64,000 bases of DNA from JAFGUB01 sp050305515 (GCA_050305515.1 JBNLFL010000006.1:23529-87528); one strand, 5' to 3'. Positions 11,101 to 18,356 are shown, counted from the first letter of the stretch. Notes: a model not told the origin generated them from the sequence alone. Made by a program: numbers and translations.

Positions 11101-11798
11101 ATGCTATCGTACATGGGTGCAAGTGCGATAAGGACTCTGGCACTTTGATGCAATTCGCCCCAGAGATTATTACTTTGTTTGCTCTCAAGATAGAGTTTCG
11201 CTTTTTCAAGTTGGGTTGAGAGGTTATACTGGTTGCGGTAGAGCCAAAGTGCTCGTAATGCCAATGCTGTAGTATAAATTGATCCGGTCTGATCCCGTTC
11301 TCCCCAGCTACCGTCCGTATGCTGCCTGTTGATCAAGAATGAGATGGCATTACGGGAAACGGTTGTTTCTGCGGTGTTGTACAGAACCTCAAGCGAGAGA
11401 GCCGTATCAAGTACCGTACTGTCGAAGCCCGGTAATTCTCCAAATCCGCCGTCAATGTTGGCATTTTTCAAAAGTGCCTGAAGCGTGTTGGTTGGGTCGA
11501 TTCCATATAAGGTTTTCACTGCAAGTTGACTACAGAGAATTTCCGTGTTATTGGCATCCATGCTGTTGAGATATGCCAATGCTTCATTGAGGAATACTGA
11601 ATCCAGTGTCAATGAATTGCTTTGCGCACTTTTTAAAACTTCGACGATGCTTTGAAATTGAGTAGCGACACGGCTTTGCGTATAAGCCGTGGCATCTGTC
11701 TCATGAAATTGCTCCAGATAGGCAGCTCCCTGAGAATTGGCAGAGAGATACGGTATCAGCAGCAATAGCCAGGTAAGAAGAACAAGAAGGTGTTTCAT
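5097..11798 (-). CDS. Giant secreted modular protein (prenyltransferase-like repeats, CarboxypepD_reg-like, CARDB, FG-GAP)
   Basis: A 2233-residue exported protein. ATG 11798 is chosen because a GGAG site precedes it and a signal peptide (KHLLVLLTWLLLLIPYLSANS) follows directly. Domain order by eye: residues about 60-260, prenyltransferase/squalene-cyclase-type repeats (DGGFGELPG, DGSWGERD, DGSWEHD); about 280-800, six carboxypeptidase-regulatory-like beta domains (IKGVVTDSVTSRPISGA and similar); about 810-920, a CARDB domain; about 950-1350, at least five FG-GAP/VCBS calcium-type repeats (ADIDNDGKIDIVVG, ADMDGDGKPEIGIAG, ADVDNDGSAEIVIA); a second CARDB at about 1360-1480; then further Ig-like domains and a DUF-like C-terminus. 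It is probably a surface or periplasmic adhesion/scaffold protein, co-transcribed with the transglutaminase-like gene. Confidence 0.8.
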   Translation of the reverse strand: MKHLLVLLTWLLLLIPYLSANSQGAAYLEQFHETDATAYTQSRVATQFQSIVEVLKSAQSNSLTLDSVFLNEALAYLNSMDANNTEILCSQLAVKTLYGIDPTNTLQALLKNANIDGGFGELPGFDSTVLDTALSLEVLYNTAETTVSRNAISFLINRQHTDGSWGERDQTGSIYTTALALRALWLYRNQYNLSTQLEKAKLYLESKQSNNLWGELHQSARVLIALAPMYDSIERIQGSIDTITLLQQSDGSWEHDPYTTALLLQAISFTASPVPNPDLGSIKGIVVDAQTLAPLQNVAISITSSTSHNTVTDDNGKFSIDALELGSYQLQITFQDYQSVSATFMLSQGETADFGIIKISPVEAGATTSIIKGVVTDSVTSRPISGALIEIGSIQTYSLEDGSYQINGITPGTYAVTVTAEGYQPASTSATLGVGALAIFSPKLQIKSALPVSGNLTTLFGTVSDATTNAILANVTLTLEGVNNATVQSDTTGQYRFNELNAGATTMFISVDGYHSYETTFDVIANANMQFNINLYPISTTPPSTYPTPAANPSIFGFITDAVNGDILEGVDINITGSSVVHTMSDASGYYRIEPLNIGSIEVLVSKEGYKSAYIEVDVNESLQINFSASLDRVGATVIGTIFDGDTGAALEGVEIALNGNVAGISDSNGSYDMAITTYGKQEMSFQKSGYQSLVFEVYLSESSFVNLSPKMYVNASTPPLEENTASLEGVIVNSRTNEPIADADIQVDYNGFTEHMTSNAEGKFSLSGITTADVNITVTKEEFVGSNLLIVLNPTEHLNIGQIRLRPEEALVMLPDLKVANIDVNNTATNPQTLELNGTITVTFVNIGNVAVETPITFTAFYDSNNDGNYTLDDIWLGEHTYTDTLGVDETSSTVIAVSAIAPFRDAPISVMIDSGLNVIELDETNNILSSSSNCRNQPIAIGNLNPVVKWHWDGTAPSTSYRQVMSTPIVGRLYDDNNDSEINQKDTPYILFTSFSGGSYNGYGVLHIVRGDDGSEVKNISGVTAANAPAIADIDNDGKIDIVVGKGSHNGLMAYNSDGSLKWENTTGSGNGEPAIADLNNDGTPEILYIDGVFSNIGERLWSFRASGIPIVLNLDDDAALEVISGNTAYDTNGSILWSTSLAGNYAIGNFNDDTYPELVRIGNAQVSLLSHDGNLIWGPVAIPGGGGAAPIVADMDGDGKPEIGIAGRYYYVVFEDDGSIKWLISTQDYSSASTGSTVFDFEGDGKAEILYADEHTFRIYEGSTGKVLYSLPNPSGTIWEYPVVADVDNDGSAEIVIAANDYAWGSYHGIRVLEDANDTWMPTRAIWNQHSYHINNINDDGTVPQYETPSWLTHNTYRLNTFLDRDPLATPDLSLSLLHLHDNINNYTLSVRVGNGGAITASETQVHFFTGDPSNGGVLLGTVNVEALENNTYSDVTLEGIENIDQNTIVAIVDYDGKINECNEANNRLEISNNASNVLGTISVATDKPFYGAYEDINLSTLITNPGQQNYELSAKLRIVDANNSEVTAFDLLNPGILSAGSTYNAIQPYNSGILMAGTYFLVGTLYDNEGQIIDSDTATFNIVSSSASGSLAMLRVETDHPIYHTNDSVELEHLIQNLSTNTVLTGTYVELNVTHSSSSVTALSTILPVAEMTPQGSRNFIEPLQLKNAPVGTYDVQAYLYTVDGTLLDSAATTFEVAAEISKSLIGEVNVAYASIEQGEPQQCNDLLYNFSFSPLSNQPIRQLLIAIDTNSSVNQTDQMLSLDANASLTYMRDIETDSLAAGDYACVLQAQDNNEWVTLGYASFQITVPPIKVIPEIKPGAAKRLLILLDDKALCKKGDTYGPINAADLESQKAYLKALLDTYGFSYTIVTDDNAFECEFRSGMYGAYAIFSEQHILPVDLQTELREAVFRGEGLLISGSHDSRNHHLFEILGVDYRGKLIHIDTLTMENNTTLPLDLDDDKLKITLSGAESLGIFGKQTKKRCLVCSDTTYPAITRYDYHKGHTRFIAFDALLYAMQNSEAETLLLESLEAISDSSDTVTYPISTIGMDLTLNNQGIATAGMTKSQLFTSDVSFIETDNMQLNNEGSLEAPFDLKENETQTQRIWMALGEEAAGFDLESSIYIGETPDLMLHDTLRRYIEVTPLPTLETVLTQLEHRSIEYKYVEKAISYASRNKWNMALHYARLAADRLTNDKTQESVRETLAFAIKAIAYQYSEDTCKERNKLCK

Positions 11799-11845
11799 TA
11801 ACGACTCCAAACAGTAATTATTATCAGTAGTGCAGAATGTGCGGA

Positions 11846-11875
11846 ATTTTAATTTAAACAAACAGTAAATGTCAA
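11846..11875 (-). promoter_or_regulatory. Sigma-70-type promoter of the giant-protein operon
   Basis: On the minus strand TTGACA (11875-11870) and TAAAAT (11851-11846) are 18 bases apart. Transcription would begin near 11839, giving a leader of about 40 bases before ATG 11798. A full -35 box is unusual among the promoters seen here, where mostly a -10 is recognisable. Confidence 0.55.
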
Positions 11876-12065
11876 GTAGTTGTTATATTTAAAATATTTT
11901 TAACAAAATGTATTTGTTTTTGCAATAAATGTACCCATATCATTTATGTAATGTGAATACGTTTATACATGTTTTGGCTAGGCAGGTGATACTGATTGTA
12001 AGATGCAGATATTCATGATACAATCAGTTTTATCCGGTTTTTTGATAAACGTCAAGGAGTTTTTT

Positions 12066-12545
12066 ATGATTAAAGCCGGCCTGATTGTCGCTTTAAGCAC
12101 CACCGTAGCACTGGCATGGTTTTCACCACCGAGAGTGAATTTGGGCAAAAGTGACGATTCCCATCATATAGATGCCAATTATGTCCGTATCGATGCGAAG
12201 GCGATTGTCGTCGATAGCAGAGGGAAAAAATATTTCTATGACGGTGCACCGTCAGATGCGGTGTCATTTGATGGTGCGCTAGCATATTGCGCGGACATGA
12301 ACCATTCCGGTTACACCGACTGGCGGGTCCCTACAAAAGAGGAGATGCGTGATCTTCTGGAAAATTCACGCAGCAGTGTCGCAATAAAGCATGCTTTCAA
12401 AAATGTCAAGGCGGCGCTCTACTGGTCATCTACCGAAACCTCTCTGAACAAAGCTTGGTATTTCGATTTTGATCTTGGACGTTATGGCAAGCGGGAGAAA
12501 AATAAAAACTTTCACGTTCTCTGCGTTCGGGATGTTGCGCAATAG
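12066..12545 (+). CDS. DUF1566-domain exported protein
   Basis: A 159-residue protein with an N-terminal hydrophobic signal (KAGLIVALSTTVALAWF) and a single DUF1566-type domain: ALAYCADMNHSGYTDWRVPT, then KEEMRDLLE, YWSSTE and a final VLCVRD. The DUF1566 fold is found in secreted and surface proteins and has no defined activity. ATG 12066 is chosen over an in-frame ATG at 12003 because AAGGAG lies 7 bases before it and the signal peptide begins there. It is transcribed away from the giant-protein operon across a 267-base AT-rich gap. Its function is unknown. Confidence 0.8.
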   Translation: MIKAGLIVALSTTVALAWFSPPRVNLGKSDDSHHIDANYVRIDAKAIVVDSRGKKYFYDGAPSDAVSFDGALAYCADMNHSGYTDWRVPTKEEMRDLLENSRSSVAIKHAFKNVKAALYWSSTETSLNKAWYFDFDLGRYGKREKNKNFHVLCVRDVAQ

Positions 12546-12599
12546 GATTTTCACGATTTCGCTACAATTGCACTACATGTAATGAAGGGTAACGAATTT

Positions 12600-13832
12600 A
12601 TGGAAAGATTTTTAGAAGAAGCAAAAGCGGCAAGCCGGGTATTGCTGCAGCTCAGTGGAGCTGAAAAAAATCGTATGCTGCGCGAGATGGCTGACGCATT
12701 GCGGAGCAATACCATCAATATCATCGAATCCAACGCTATCGACATGCGAGAAGGCAAAGCTGCCAATCTTGGAAGTGCACTGCTTGATCGTCTGCATCTG
12801 GATGAAAAACGTATTGAAGCGATGGCAGTTGCACTCGAGGAGATCGCCGCACTCAAAGAACCGGTAGGCCGCGTGCTTGAGGGCTGGATGACCGAAGAGG
12901 GGCTTAAAATTGAGAAAGTCAGCATTCCTATCGGTGTTATCGGCATTATCTACGAATCACGCCCTAATGTCACATCCGACACTGCTGCACTCTGTTTTAA
13001 AAGTTCCAACGTCTGTATTCTCAAAGGGGGCAAGGAAGCTCAGCACTCCAATGAGGCCATTGCAGCCTCCCTTCGCAGTGTCCTTCAGAAAAACGGCCTG
13101 CCCGAAGCACTCATTTCACTGCTTCCCGATGCGACGCGCGAAGGTGTCGCCAAGCTGATTAAAATGGACAAATACGTCGATCTCATCGTGCCGCGCGGGG
13201 GTGAAGCCCTGATTCGGTATGTCAGTGAGAATGCAACGGTTCCGGTAGTCAAACATGACAAAGGGCAGTGTCATACTTACATTGACAAAGATGCCATTCT
13301 GGAAGACGCCATCCGTATTGCCATCAATGCCAAAGTGCAGCGTCCGGGTGTCTGTAACGCCATGGAAACCCTGCTGGTAGATCGTGCCATCGCCGCGGGA
13401 GCCCTACCGCAGCTCAAGGCAGCGTTTGATGCAGCGCACACACAGCTTAAAGGGTGTGATGCAACTCGGGAGATTATTGAAGTAGATGTCGCAACCGAGG
13501 CCGATTTCGATACCGAATATCTCGCCAACATCCTTAATATTCGTGTTGTTGACGGGGTTGATGGGGCTATTGAGCATATTGTCCGGCACGGTTCGGGACA
13601 CTCTGAAGCAATTATTACCCAAAATGTGACGGTTGCGGAGCGCTTTATGAACAGTATCGATGCGGCGGCACTCTATCTGAATGCATCAACGCGTTTTACC
13701 GATGGCGGTGCCTTCGGCTTTGGTGCGGAAGTGGGCATCAGTACCAACAAGCTGCATGCCCGCGGACCGATGGGAATCGAAGGACTGACGACCTATAAAT
13801 ATAAAATCTATGGCTCGGGCCAGATTCGTTAG
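12600..13832 (+). CDS. proA: Gamma-glutamyl phosphate reductase
   Basis: NADPH-dependent reduction of gamma-glutamyl phosphate to glutamate semialdehyde, the second step of proline synthesis. The 410-residue product has the family's landmarks: GVIGIIYESRPNVT near residue 110, the glycine-rich LKGGKEA, the catalytic-Cys region QRPGVCNAMETLL, and the C-terminal FGFGAEVGISTNKLHARGPMG. ATG 12600 follows GAAGGG by 9 bases; an in-frame ATG at 12582 lacks a site and sits in a one-mismatch palindromic element (CTACATGTAA, 12573-12582). A TACAAT box at 12563-12568 is a likely -10. No proB is nearby. Confidence 0.95.
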   Translation: MERFLEEAKAASRVLLQLSGAEKNRMLREMADALRSNTINIIESNAIDMREGKAANLGSALLDRLHLDEKRIEAMAVALEEIAALKEPVGRVLEGWMTEEGLKIEKVSIPIGVIGIIYESRPNVTSDTAALCFKSSNVCILKGGKEAQHSNEAIAASLRSVLQKNGLPEALISLLPDATREGVAKLIKMDKYVDLIVPRGGEALIRYVSENATVPVVKHDKGQCHTYIDKDAILEDAIRIAINAKVQRPGVCNAMETLLVDRAIAAGALPQLKAAFDAAHTQLKGCDATREIIEVDVATEADFDTEYLANILNIRVVDGVDGAIEHIVRHGSGHSEAIITQNVTVAERFMNSIDAAALYLNASTRFTDGGAFGFGAEVGISTNKLHARGPMGIEGLTTYKYKIYGSGQIR

Positions 13833-13841
13833 GAGTGTTGT

Positions 13842-14675
13842 ATGAACGAACCGATGGCGATGCAGGAGTGTGATATTTATCAGATGCTGCTACAGCAGCT
13901 TGTCGATGCCCAGACGCATCTGGTTCTTGTTCTTGAGAATGAGAAAGCGGTGGCATCAAACCACGCTTTCAATACCTTTTTTGATCTGGATAATATTTCG
14001 CAGTTTGCACGCGAAATCGGAGCTTTGGAGTATCGTTTCGTTCCCCATGATACCTATTTTCATGCAGGTAAGATGGATGAAGGCGAAACCTGGTTTGAGG
14101 CCATTGAACGATGTGATCCAAGTGAAAGACTCGTCAGCATGCTCAGTGCAAAAATGGAACCGCACGCTTTTGAAGTGGTAGCGCTGGATCCGGTCGGTGT
14201 CTATCGTATCGTTGTCTTTCATGATGTGACAAAAACACTGATTAAGAGAATCCTGATTGAAAATGATGCCAGTCTTGACAAAGTCAGCGGGGCTTACAGT
14301 AAAGAGTATTTCATTCATACTGCTTCCAGCCTGAGTGATGCTGCCACATTTAATGAACGTCTCATCGCACTCACACATATCCGGTTCTCGGCGGAACTTC
14401 CTATTGAATGTGAGGCTGATTTTCTTCAGGCCATCGTGGCCCGTATCAAGGGGGCGATTCGTTCCGAAGATATGCTGGTACAGTGGAATCAACGGGAGCT
14501 ACTGGTTGCTTATATGCTTCAAGATCCTACTGGAACCGATCCGATGTTGAATAAGCTTCGTCGTTTACTGGATGTATGGACTTACGAAGGATGCAAAAGT
14601 TTCGAGTATCGTCTTCAGAGCGTGACTCAAAATCCCGGAGAACCAATCAGAGAACTCCTCAAACGGCTCGGTTGA
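13842..14675 (+). CDS. PAS-like / degenerate GGDEF-like regulatory protein
   Basis: A 277-residue soluble protein. Residues about 10-135 look like a PAS-type sensor (a short helix pair, then VVALDPVGVYRIVVFHDVT). Then comes DKVSGAYSKEYFI, which resembles the DxLTGxxNRxxF entry of GGDEF domains, and the remaining 130 residues fit that fold in length. No GGDEF or RxxD motif is present, so diguanylate cyclase activity is unlikely; a signalling or binding role is inferred. A GGAG site precedes ATG 13842, ten bases after proA. The gene ends back-to-back with the CZB gene. Confidence 0.6.
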   Translation: MNEPMAMQECDIYQMLLQQLVDAQTHLVLVLENEKAVASNHAFNTFFDLDNISQFAREIGALEYRFVPHDTYFHAGKMDEGETWFEAIERCDPSERLVSMLSAKMEPHAFEVVALDPVGVYRIVVFHDVTKTLIKRILIENDASLDKVSGAYSKEYFIHTASSLSDAATFNERLIALTHIRFSAELPIECEADFLQAIVARIKGAIRSEDMLVQWNQRELLVAYMLQDPTGTDPMLNKLRRLLDVWTYEGCKSFEYRLQSVTQNPGEPIRELLKRLG

Positions 14676-15119
14676 TCAATCGAAGCTTTGTGCCCGGACA
14701 CGTCGGGTAAGCGCTTCCATCTTTTGAATAAGCTGTTTGGTGGTTACTTGCAAATCTTCAAAAGAGGTTTTTGCCAGATCGTGCTCATCGCGTGTCAGCT
14801 CTTTATGGCGTTTCCCCAAAAATTTTCTGAATACTCCCTGTCTGTCATCGAAGTATAGTTGATGAATTTTTGAGTATTCCTCATGCCAGAGTGTATGCAG
14901 GGCTTCAAGCTCATTATAAAAAGTTTTTCCAAGCGTCTCGGAGAGTATTTTGCCTTCACTGTAAAGCCAGGTGCCGAATTCGCACTGATAGTGATCCAAA
15001 ATGACGGGCTGCGCTTTGAGAGGGATGTTTTTGATCAGGAATTCAACATGCTTGAGATTGGTCGTATGTACTTTTTTGACACGTTCAATCGTATCAAGAA
15101 GATTTTCTTTGTAGTTCAT
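14676..15119 (-). CDS. Stand-alone chemoreceptor zinc-binding (CZB) domain protein
   Basis: A 147-residue soluble helical protein with the CZB signature: an early His (KVHTTNLKH), then DHYQCEFGTWLYSEG with the invariant Cys, and LHTLWHEEYSKIHQ supplying the other His ligands. CZB domains bind zinc and usually form the C-terminus of chemoreceptors or of diguanylate cyclases. Here the domain has no receptor attached, so it would act in trans or as a separate zinc or oxidant sensor. The neighbouring PAS/GGDEF-like gene is a possible partner by proximity only; the two converge and their stop codons abut. Confidence 0.8.
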   Translation of the reverse strand: MNYKENLLDTIERVKKVHTTNLKHVEFLIKNIPLKAQPVILDHYQCEFGTWLYSEGKILSETLGKTFYNELEALHTLWHEEYSKIHQLYFDDRQGVFRKFLGKRHKELTRDEHDLAKTSFEDLQVTTKQLIQKMEALTRRVRAQSFD

Positions 15120-15241
15120 TGACAGCTCGCTTTAAGAATCCGATTGTTTTTTCTGGACTATTATACTCGAGAATCTGGATAATGCGTTGTTTCAGCTGAA
15201 TTTTTGCGGGTTGTTATCGAAGAGAGAGGAATTCTGAAGAG

Positions 15242-15266
15242 AGGCAGAGCTTTTTCAGCTCTGCCT
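15242..15266 (-). terminator. Hairpin terminator of glnA
   Basis: A perfect 10-bp stem (AGGCAGAGCT with AGCTCTGCCT) and a 5-base loop lie 9 bases after the glnA stop. The following tract is only moderately T-rich on the minus strand, so efficiency is uncertain. Confidence 0.7.
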
Positions 15267-15274
15267 TCATGCTA

Positions 15275-16705
15275 TTAGCAAGAGTAAGTTGTTTTGAATT
15301 CGAAAGCAGTTGGACGTGCTTCGTCAGGCCAAACCTGAGTTTCAAATTTGTAGTGCTGATAGGTATCGATGAACAGCTTGGAGAATGCCGGCTGAAGGAA
15401 TTCGTTATCACGAATAAGCGCTTCGAGTGAACCGCGAAGGGTGTGTGGCATTTGCGGGATACCTTTCTCGCGGATCTCATCAAGTGAGAGTTCGAAAAGG
15501 TCTTCATCCATTGGACCAACCGGCTCGTATTTGTTCTGAATACCGTCAAGACCTGCCATCATCATTGCTGCAAATGCAAGGTATGGGCAAGAAGTAGAAT
15601 CCGGGAAACGCATTTCGATACGTGTCGCTTTTTCACCCGCACCGTAAGGAATACGGCATGAAGCAGAGCGGTTCTGGCTGGAGTATGTCAGAATGCTTGG
15701 TGCTTCGAAGCCGGGAATCAGACGTTTGTAAGAGTTGGTAGATGCGTTGGTAAACGCGGCGACGGCACGAGCGTGTTTGAAGATACCGCCAATGTAGTGA
15801 CGCGCTGTTTCAGAGATGTTACCGTATTCGCCCTCTTTGTAGAACAGGTTCTTGCCTTCTTTCCAGAGAGACTGGTGTACGTGCATACCGTTACCGTTGT
15901 CGCCGTAAAGCGGTTTTGGCATGAATGTCGCAGTTTTGCCATTAAGGTGTGCAACCATTTTGATAACGTATTTGAGTTTTTGAACGTTGTCGGCGGCACC
16001 GATAATGTCAGAGAATACGATACCGATTTCACCCTGAGCCTGTGCTACTTCGTGGTGTCCAAGAACAACTTCAAGACCTACCTGCTCAAGAACCTGCATC
16101 ATTTCAGCACGGAGATCAACCATGGAGTCGATTGGTGCTACCGGGAAATAACCGCCTTTGGTACGTGGGCGGTGACCTGTGTTGTACATGTCTTCAAATT
16201 TTGCATCGTCGTTCCATACGCCTTCATCAGAGTCAACACGGTAGTGAGATTCATTGATGGTGTCTTTGATGCGAACGTCATCAAAAATAAAGAACTCGTT
16301 TTCAGGTCCGAAGTAAGCCGCATCCGCAATACCAACGCTTTCAGCATATTTGAGTGCTTTTTTCGCAATAGAGCGTGGGCATTTTTCGTAAATTTCACCT
16401 TTATAGATGTCATAAACGTCACAGAAGACGATGATGGTAGGGTCGGCAGTGAATGGGTCAAGGAATGCTGTCGGAACATCTGGAAGAAGCAGCATGTCGG
16501 AGCGGTTGATCGGCTGCCACGCTTCGATGGATGACCCGTCGAACGGAAGACCGTTGGTGAGGTTCCCTTCATTAACAGCGCTCATACGATACGTAACGTG
16601 GTGCCACATACCTTTAATATCGGTAAAACGGAAGTCTACAAACTGGACTTCATTCTCTTCACAAAATTTGAAGAACTCTTCTACATTATTTACGAATTTT
16701 CCCAT
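15275..16705 (-). CDS. glnA: Type I glutamine synthetase
   Basis: ATP-dependent synthesis of glutamine from glutamate and ammonium, the main ammonium-assimilation enzyme. The 476-residue length is normal. Landmarks are NGLPFDGSSI, the active-site GPENEFFIFD, NGNGMHVHQSLW, and RIPYGAGEKATRIEMRFPD. At the site of the adenylylated Tyr the sequence reads MDEDLFELS, with Phe at residue 404, so GlnE-type adenylylation cannot occur; the same is known for Helicobacter pylori GlnA. Control is therefore probably transcriptional or by feedback. A GAGGAG site precedes ATG 16705, and an extended -10 box and a 12-bp palindrome lie upstream. Confidence 0.96.
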   Translation of the reverse strand: MGKFVNNVEEFFKFCEENEVQFVDFRFTDIKGMWHHVTYRMSAVNEGNLTNGLPFDGSSIEAWQPINRSDMLLLPDVPTAFLDPFTADPTIIVFCDVYDIYKGEIYEKCPRSIAKKALKYAESVGIADAAYFGPENEFFIFDDVRIKDTINESHYRVDSDEGVWNDDAKFEDMYNTGHRPRTKGGYFPVAPIDSMVDLRAEMMQVLEQVGLEVVLGHHEVAQAQGEIGIVFSDIIGAADNVQKLKYVIKMVAHLNGKTATFMPKPLYGDNGNGMHVHQSLWKEGKNLFYKEGEYGNISETARHYIGGIFKHARAVAAFTNASTNSYKRLIPGFEAPSILTYSSQNRSASCRIPYGAGEKATRIEMRFPDSTSCPYLAFAAMMMAGLDGIQNKYEPVGPMDEDLFELSLDEIREKGIPQMPHTLRGSLEALIRDNEFLQPAFSKLFIDTYQHYKFETQVWPDEARPTAFEFKTTYSC

Positions 16706-16736
16706 TCGATTTCTCCTCGTACAAAAAAGTGCAGAC

Positions 16737-16745
16737 AGTATAGCA
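16737..16745 (-). promoter_or_regulatory. Extended -10 promoter of glnA
   Basis: The minus strand reads TGCTATACT, an extended -10 box. Transcription would begin about 25 bases before the glnA ATG. No good -35 is visible, as is usual in this group. Confidence 0.55.
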
Positions 16746-16762
16746 AAAAGGCCTCAAAAGCT

Positions 16763-16774
16763 GACAATATTGTC
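16763..16774. promoter_or_regulatory. 12-bp palindrome GACAATATTGTC upstream of glnA
   Basis: A perfect inverted repeat about 20 bases upstream of the glnA -10 box, covering where a -35 would sit and just after the end of the histidinol phosphatase gene. Its position suits a repressor or activator of glnA; the regulator is unknown. Confidence 0.4.
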
Positions 16775-16777
16775 TGG

Positions 16778-17557
16778 TTAAAAATTAACCAATTCGCGGC
16801 GTCGGTTCCGGAATGTGGCACATTGCGTATACCCGACATCGCGTGCCAGTGTTTCGATTTCGTTCCGGTAGAGGCCTACCTGTTCAGGTTTGTGGGCATC
16901 GGAACCGAAAGTGACGGGAATACCCAGAGCAAAAGCCATCTCCAGCAGCGTACGCGAGGGGTAGGTCTCATTAATGGGCTTGCGTATGCCGGCGGCATTG
17001 ATTTCCAGTACCATATTGGCGTTTTTAATCGCTTCCAGGGCCGGACGTGCGATGGTTTCGACCGGTTTTTTCGGAAGATATTTAAACACTTTTATCAGGT
17101 CAAGGTGGCCGACGATATCAAAAAGACGGCTGTTGGCCATTTGAGTAATCAGATCGAAATAGCGTTCCCAGATGACATCAATATCTTCATGCTCGTACCG
17201 ACCTATGAATTCGGGATTGTCAAAGCCCCATTCGTCGATGAAATGCACCGATCCAATGAGGTAGTCGACATCAGCTTCAAGGACACGCGAATCAATATGA
17301 CCGGGCAGAAAATCGACCTCATAGGCAAAAAGGATGTCGACATCGTTTGCAAATTCTACCTTGACGTCGCGGACCATTGCTTCATAAAGCGGCATCTCAT
17401 CGAAAGACATCCGGTATTTCGGATCGAAACGCATCGGAGCGTGATCGGAAAAGCCGAATTGCTCCACACCAGCGGCGATGGCCTGCCGAACATAGGCTTC
17501 AGGGGTCCCTTCGGCATGGTTACAGAGTGTCGTATGATTGTGCAGATCGACTTTCAC
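16778..17557 (-). CDS. hisJ: PHP-family histidinol-phosphatase
   Basis: Probably dephosphorylates histidinol phosphate in histidine synthesis. The 259-residue protein has the PHP metal-site motifs: VDLHNHTTLCNHAEG at the N-terminus, FGFSDHAP, the Glu in FAYEVDFLPG, IGSVHFID, IVGHLDLIK and the final FGSDAHKPEQVG. The start is GTG at 17557, after a weak AAAGAG site. It lies upstream of glnA on the same strand with a 72-base gap, but glnA has its own promoter. PHP proteins of other specificity exist, so the substrate is inferred from the HisJ-like layout. Confidence 0.8.
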   Translation of the reverse strand: MKVDLHNHTTLCNHAEGTPEAYVRQAIAAGVEQFGFSDHAPMRFDPKYRMSFDEMPLYEAMVRDVKVEFANDVDILFAYEVDFLPGHIDSRVLEADVDYLIGSVHFIDEWGFDNPEFIGRYEHEDIDVIWERYFDLITQMANSRLFDIVGHLDLIKVFKYLPKKPVETIARPALEAIKNANMVLEINAAGIRKPINETYPSRTLLEMAFALGIPVTFGSDAHKPEQVGLYRNEIETLARDVGYTQCATFRNRRRELVNF

Positions 17558-17620
17558 GGCTTTTCTCTTTTTAAAGTTTTGGTGATATTATAGTACAAAC
17601 GAAACCATCAGGAGCAGAGA

Positions 17621-18310
17621 ATGACCCAGGAAGAGCTTGACGCTTTGATGAATGGCGATGTCGATTTGGGGGATCTCGAAGAGGAAGTGGCAGCCGAAGA
17701 TGCCCTTGAAGAGGTTGTGGAAGAAGAACCTGAAACCTATGGGAGCAGCTATAAAGCCTCGGCCAAAAACCACTATCCGCCTCCGGCAACGGATGATCAT
17801 AAAGTCGTGCATCAGCTTGATGATGTTACGAAAGAGAGCGAAGAGAAGGCAACGGAAATCTTCGATATTATCGAAGGCATCAGCAATGATGTCATGGATG
17901 CCGATGCCAAAGCTCAAAACACGATTGAAGTGCTGGAATCAAATATTGCCCTCTTCACCACGTTGACGCAGAAATTTCCCGGAGTTGAGCTCTTTAAAAC
18001 ACAGCTGGAAAAAAATGAAGATGCGCTCGGCTGTGCCAATGAGCTGCTTGAGACACTTCAAAACAGCGGCGACAGCATTATGAATGTCATGGATATCATG
18101 CAGTATCAGGATATTCACCGCCAGAAAATCGAACGAGTCATCAACGTAATGCGTGCGCTTTCGGGTTACATGAATGCGCTTTTCGAAGGTCGTATCGATG
18201 ATGATGCCCGCGTCAGTTCCGCAACGCATCTGCCCGGCGATACCTCCACGGAAGATGTTGTCAACAACGACGATATTGAAGCACTGCTCGCCTCCTTCGG
18301 GCAAAAGTAA
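17621..18310 (+). CDS. cheZ: CheY-P phosphatase of the remote epsilonproteobacterial CheZ type
   Basis: Speeds dephosphorylation of CheY-P in chemotaxis. The 229-residue protein is acidic and helical. The catalytic region is DIMQYQDIHRQKIERV, where Asp164 and Gln168 form the DxxxQ pair (Asp143 and Gln147 in E. coli CheZ). The extreme C-terminus (NDDIEALLASFGQK) resembles the CheY-binding tail of CheZ, and the N-terminus (MTQEELDALMNG) resembles the CheY-P-binding peptide of FliM. ATG 17621 follows AGGAG. The gene stands alone between histidine and tRNA-modification genes. Confidence 0.85.
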   Translation: MTQEELDALMNGDVDLGDLEEEVAAEDALEEVVEEEPETYGSSYKASAKNHYPPPATDDHKVVHQLDDVTKESEEKATEIFDIIEGISNDVMDADAKAQNTIEVLESNIALFTTLTQKFPGVELFKTQLEKNEDALGCANELLETLQNSGDSIMNVMDIMQYQDIHRQKIERVINVMRALSGYMNALFEGRIDDDARVSSATHLPGDTSTEDVVNNDDIEALLASFGQK

Positions 18311-18356
18311 ACCCTCTTTTGGGTAGAATTCGCGAAAAATTAAAGAAGCAGCCATC

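Noticed and set aside
15773..16534. Long plus-strand frame opposite glnA
   Set aside because: Shadow of a highly conserved gene, caused by codon bias on the other strand.
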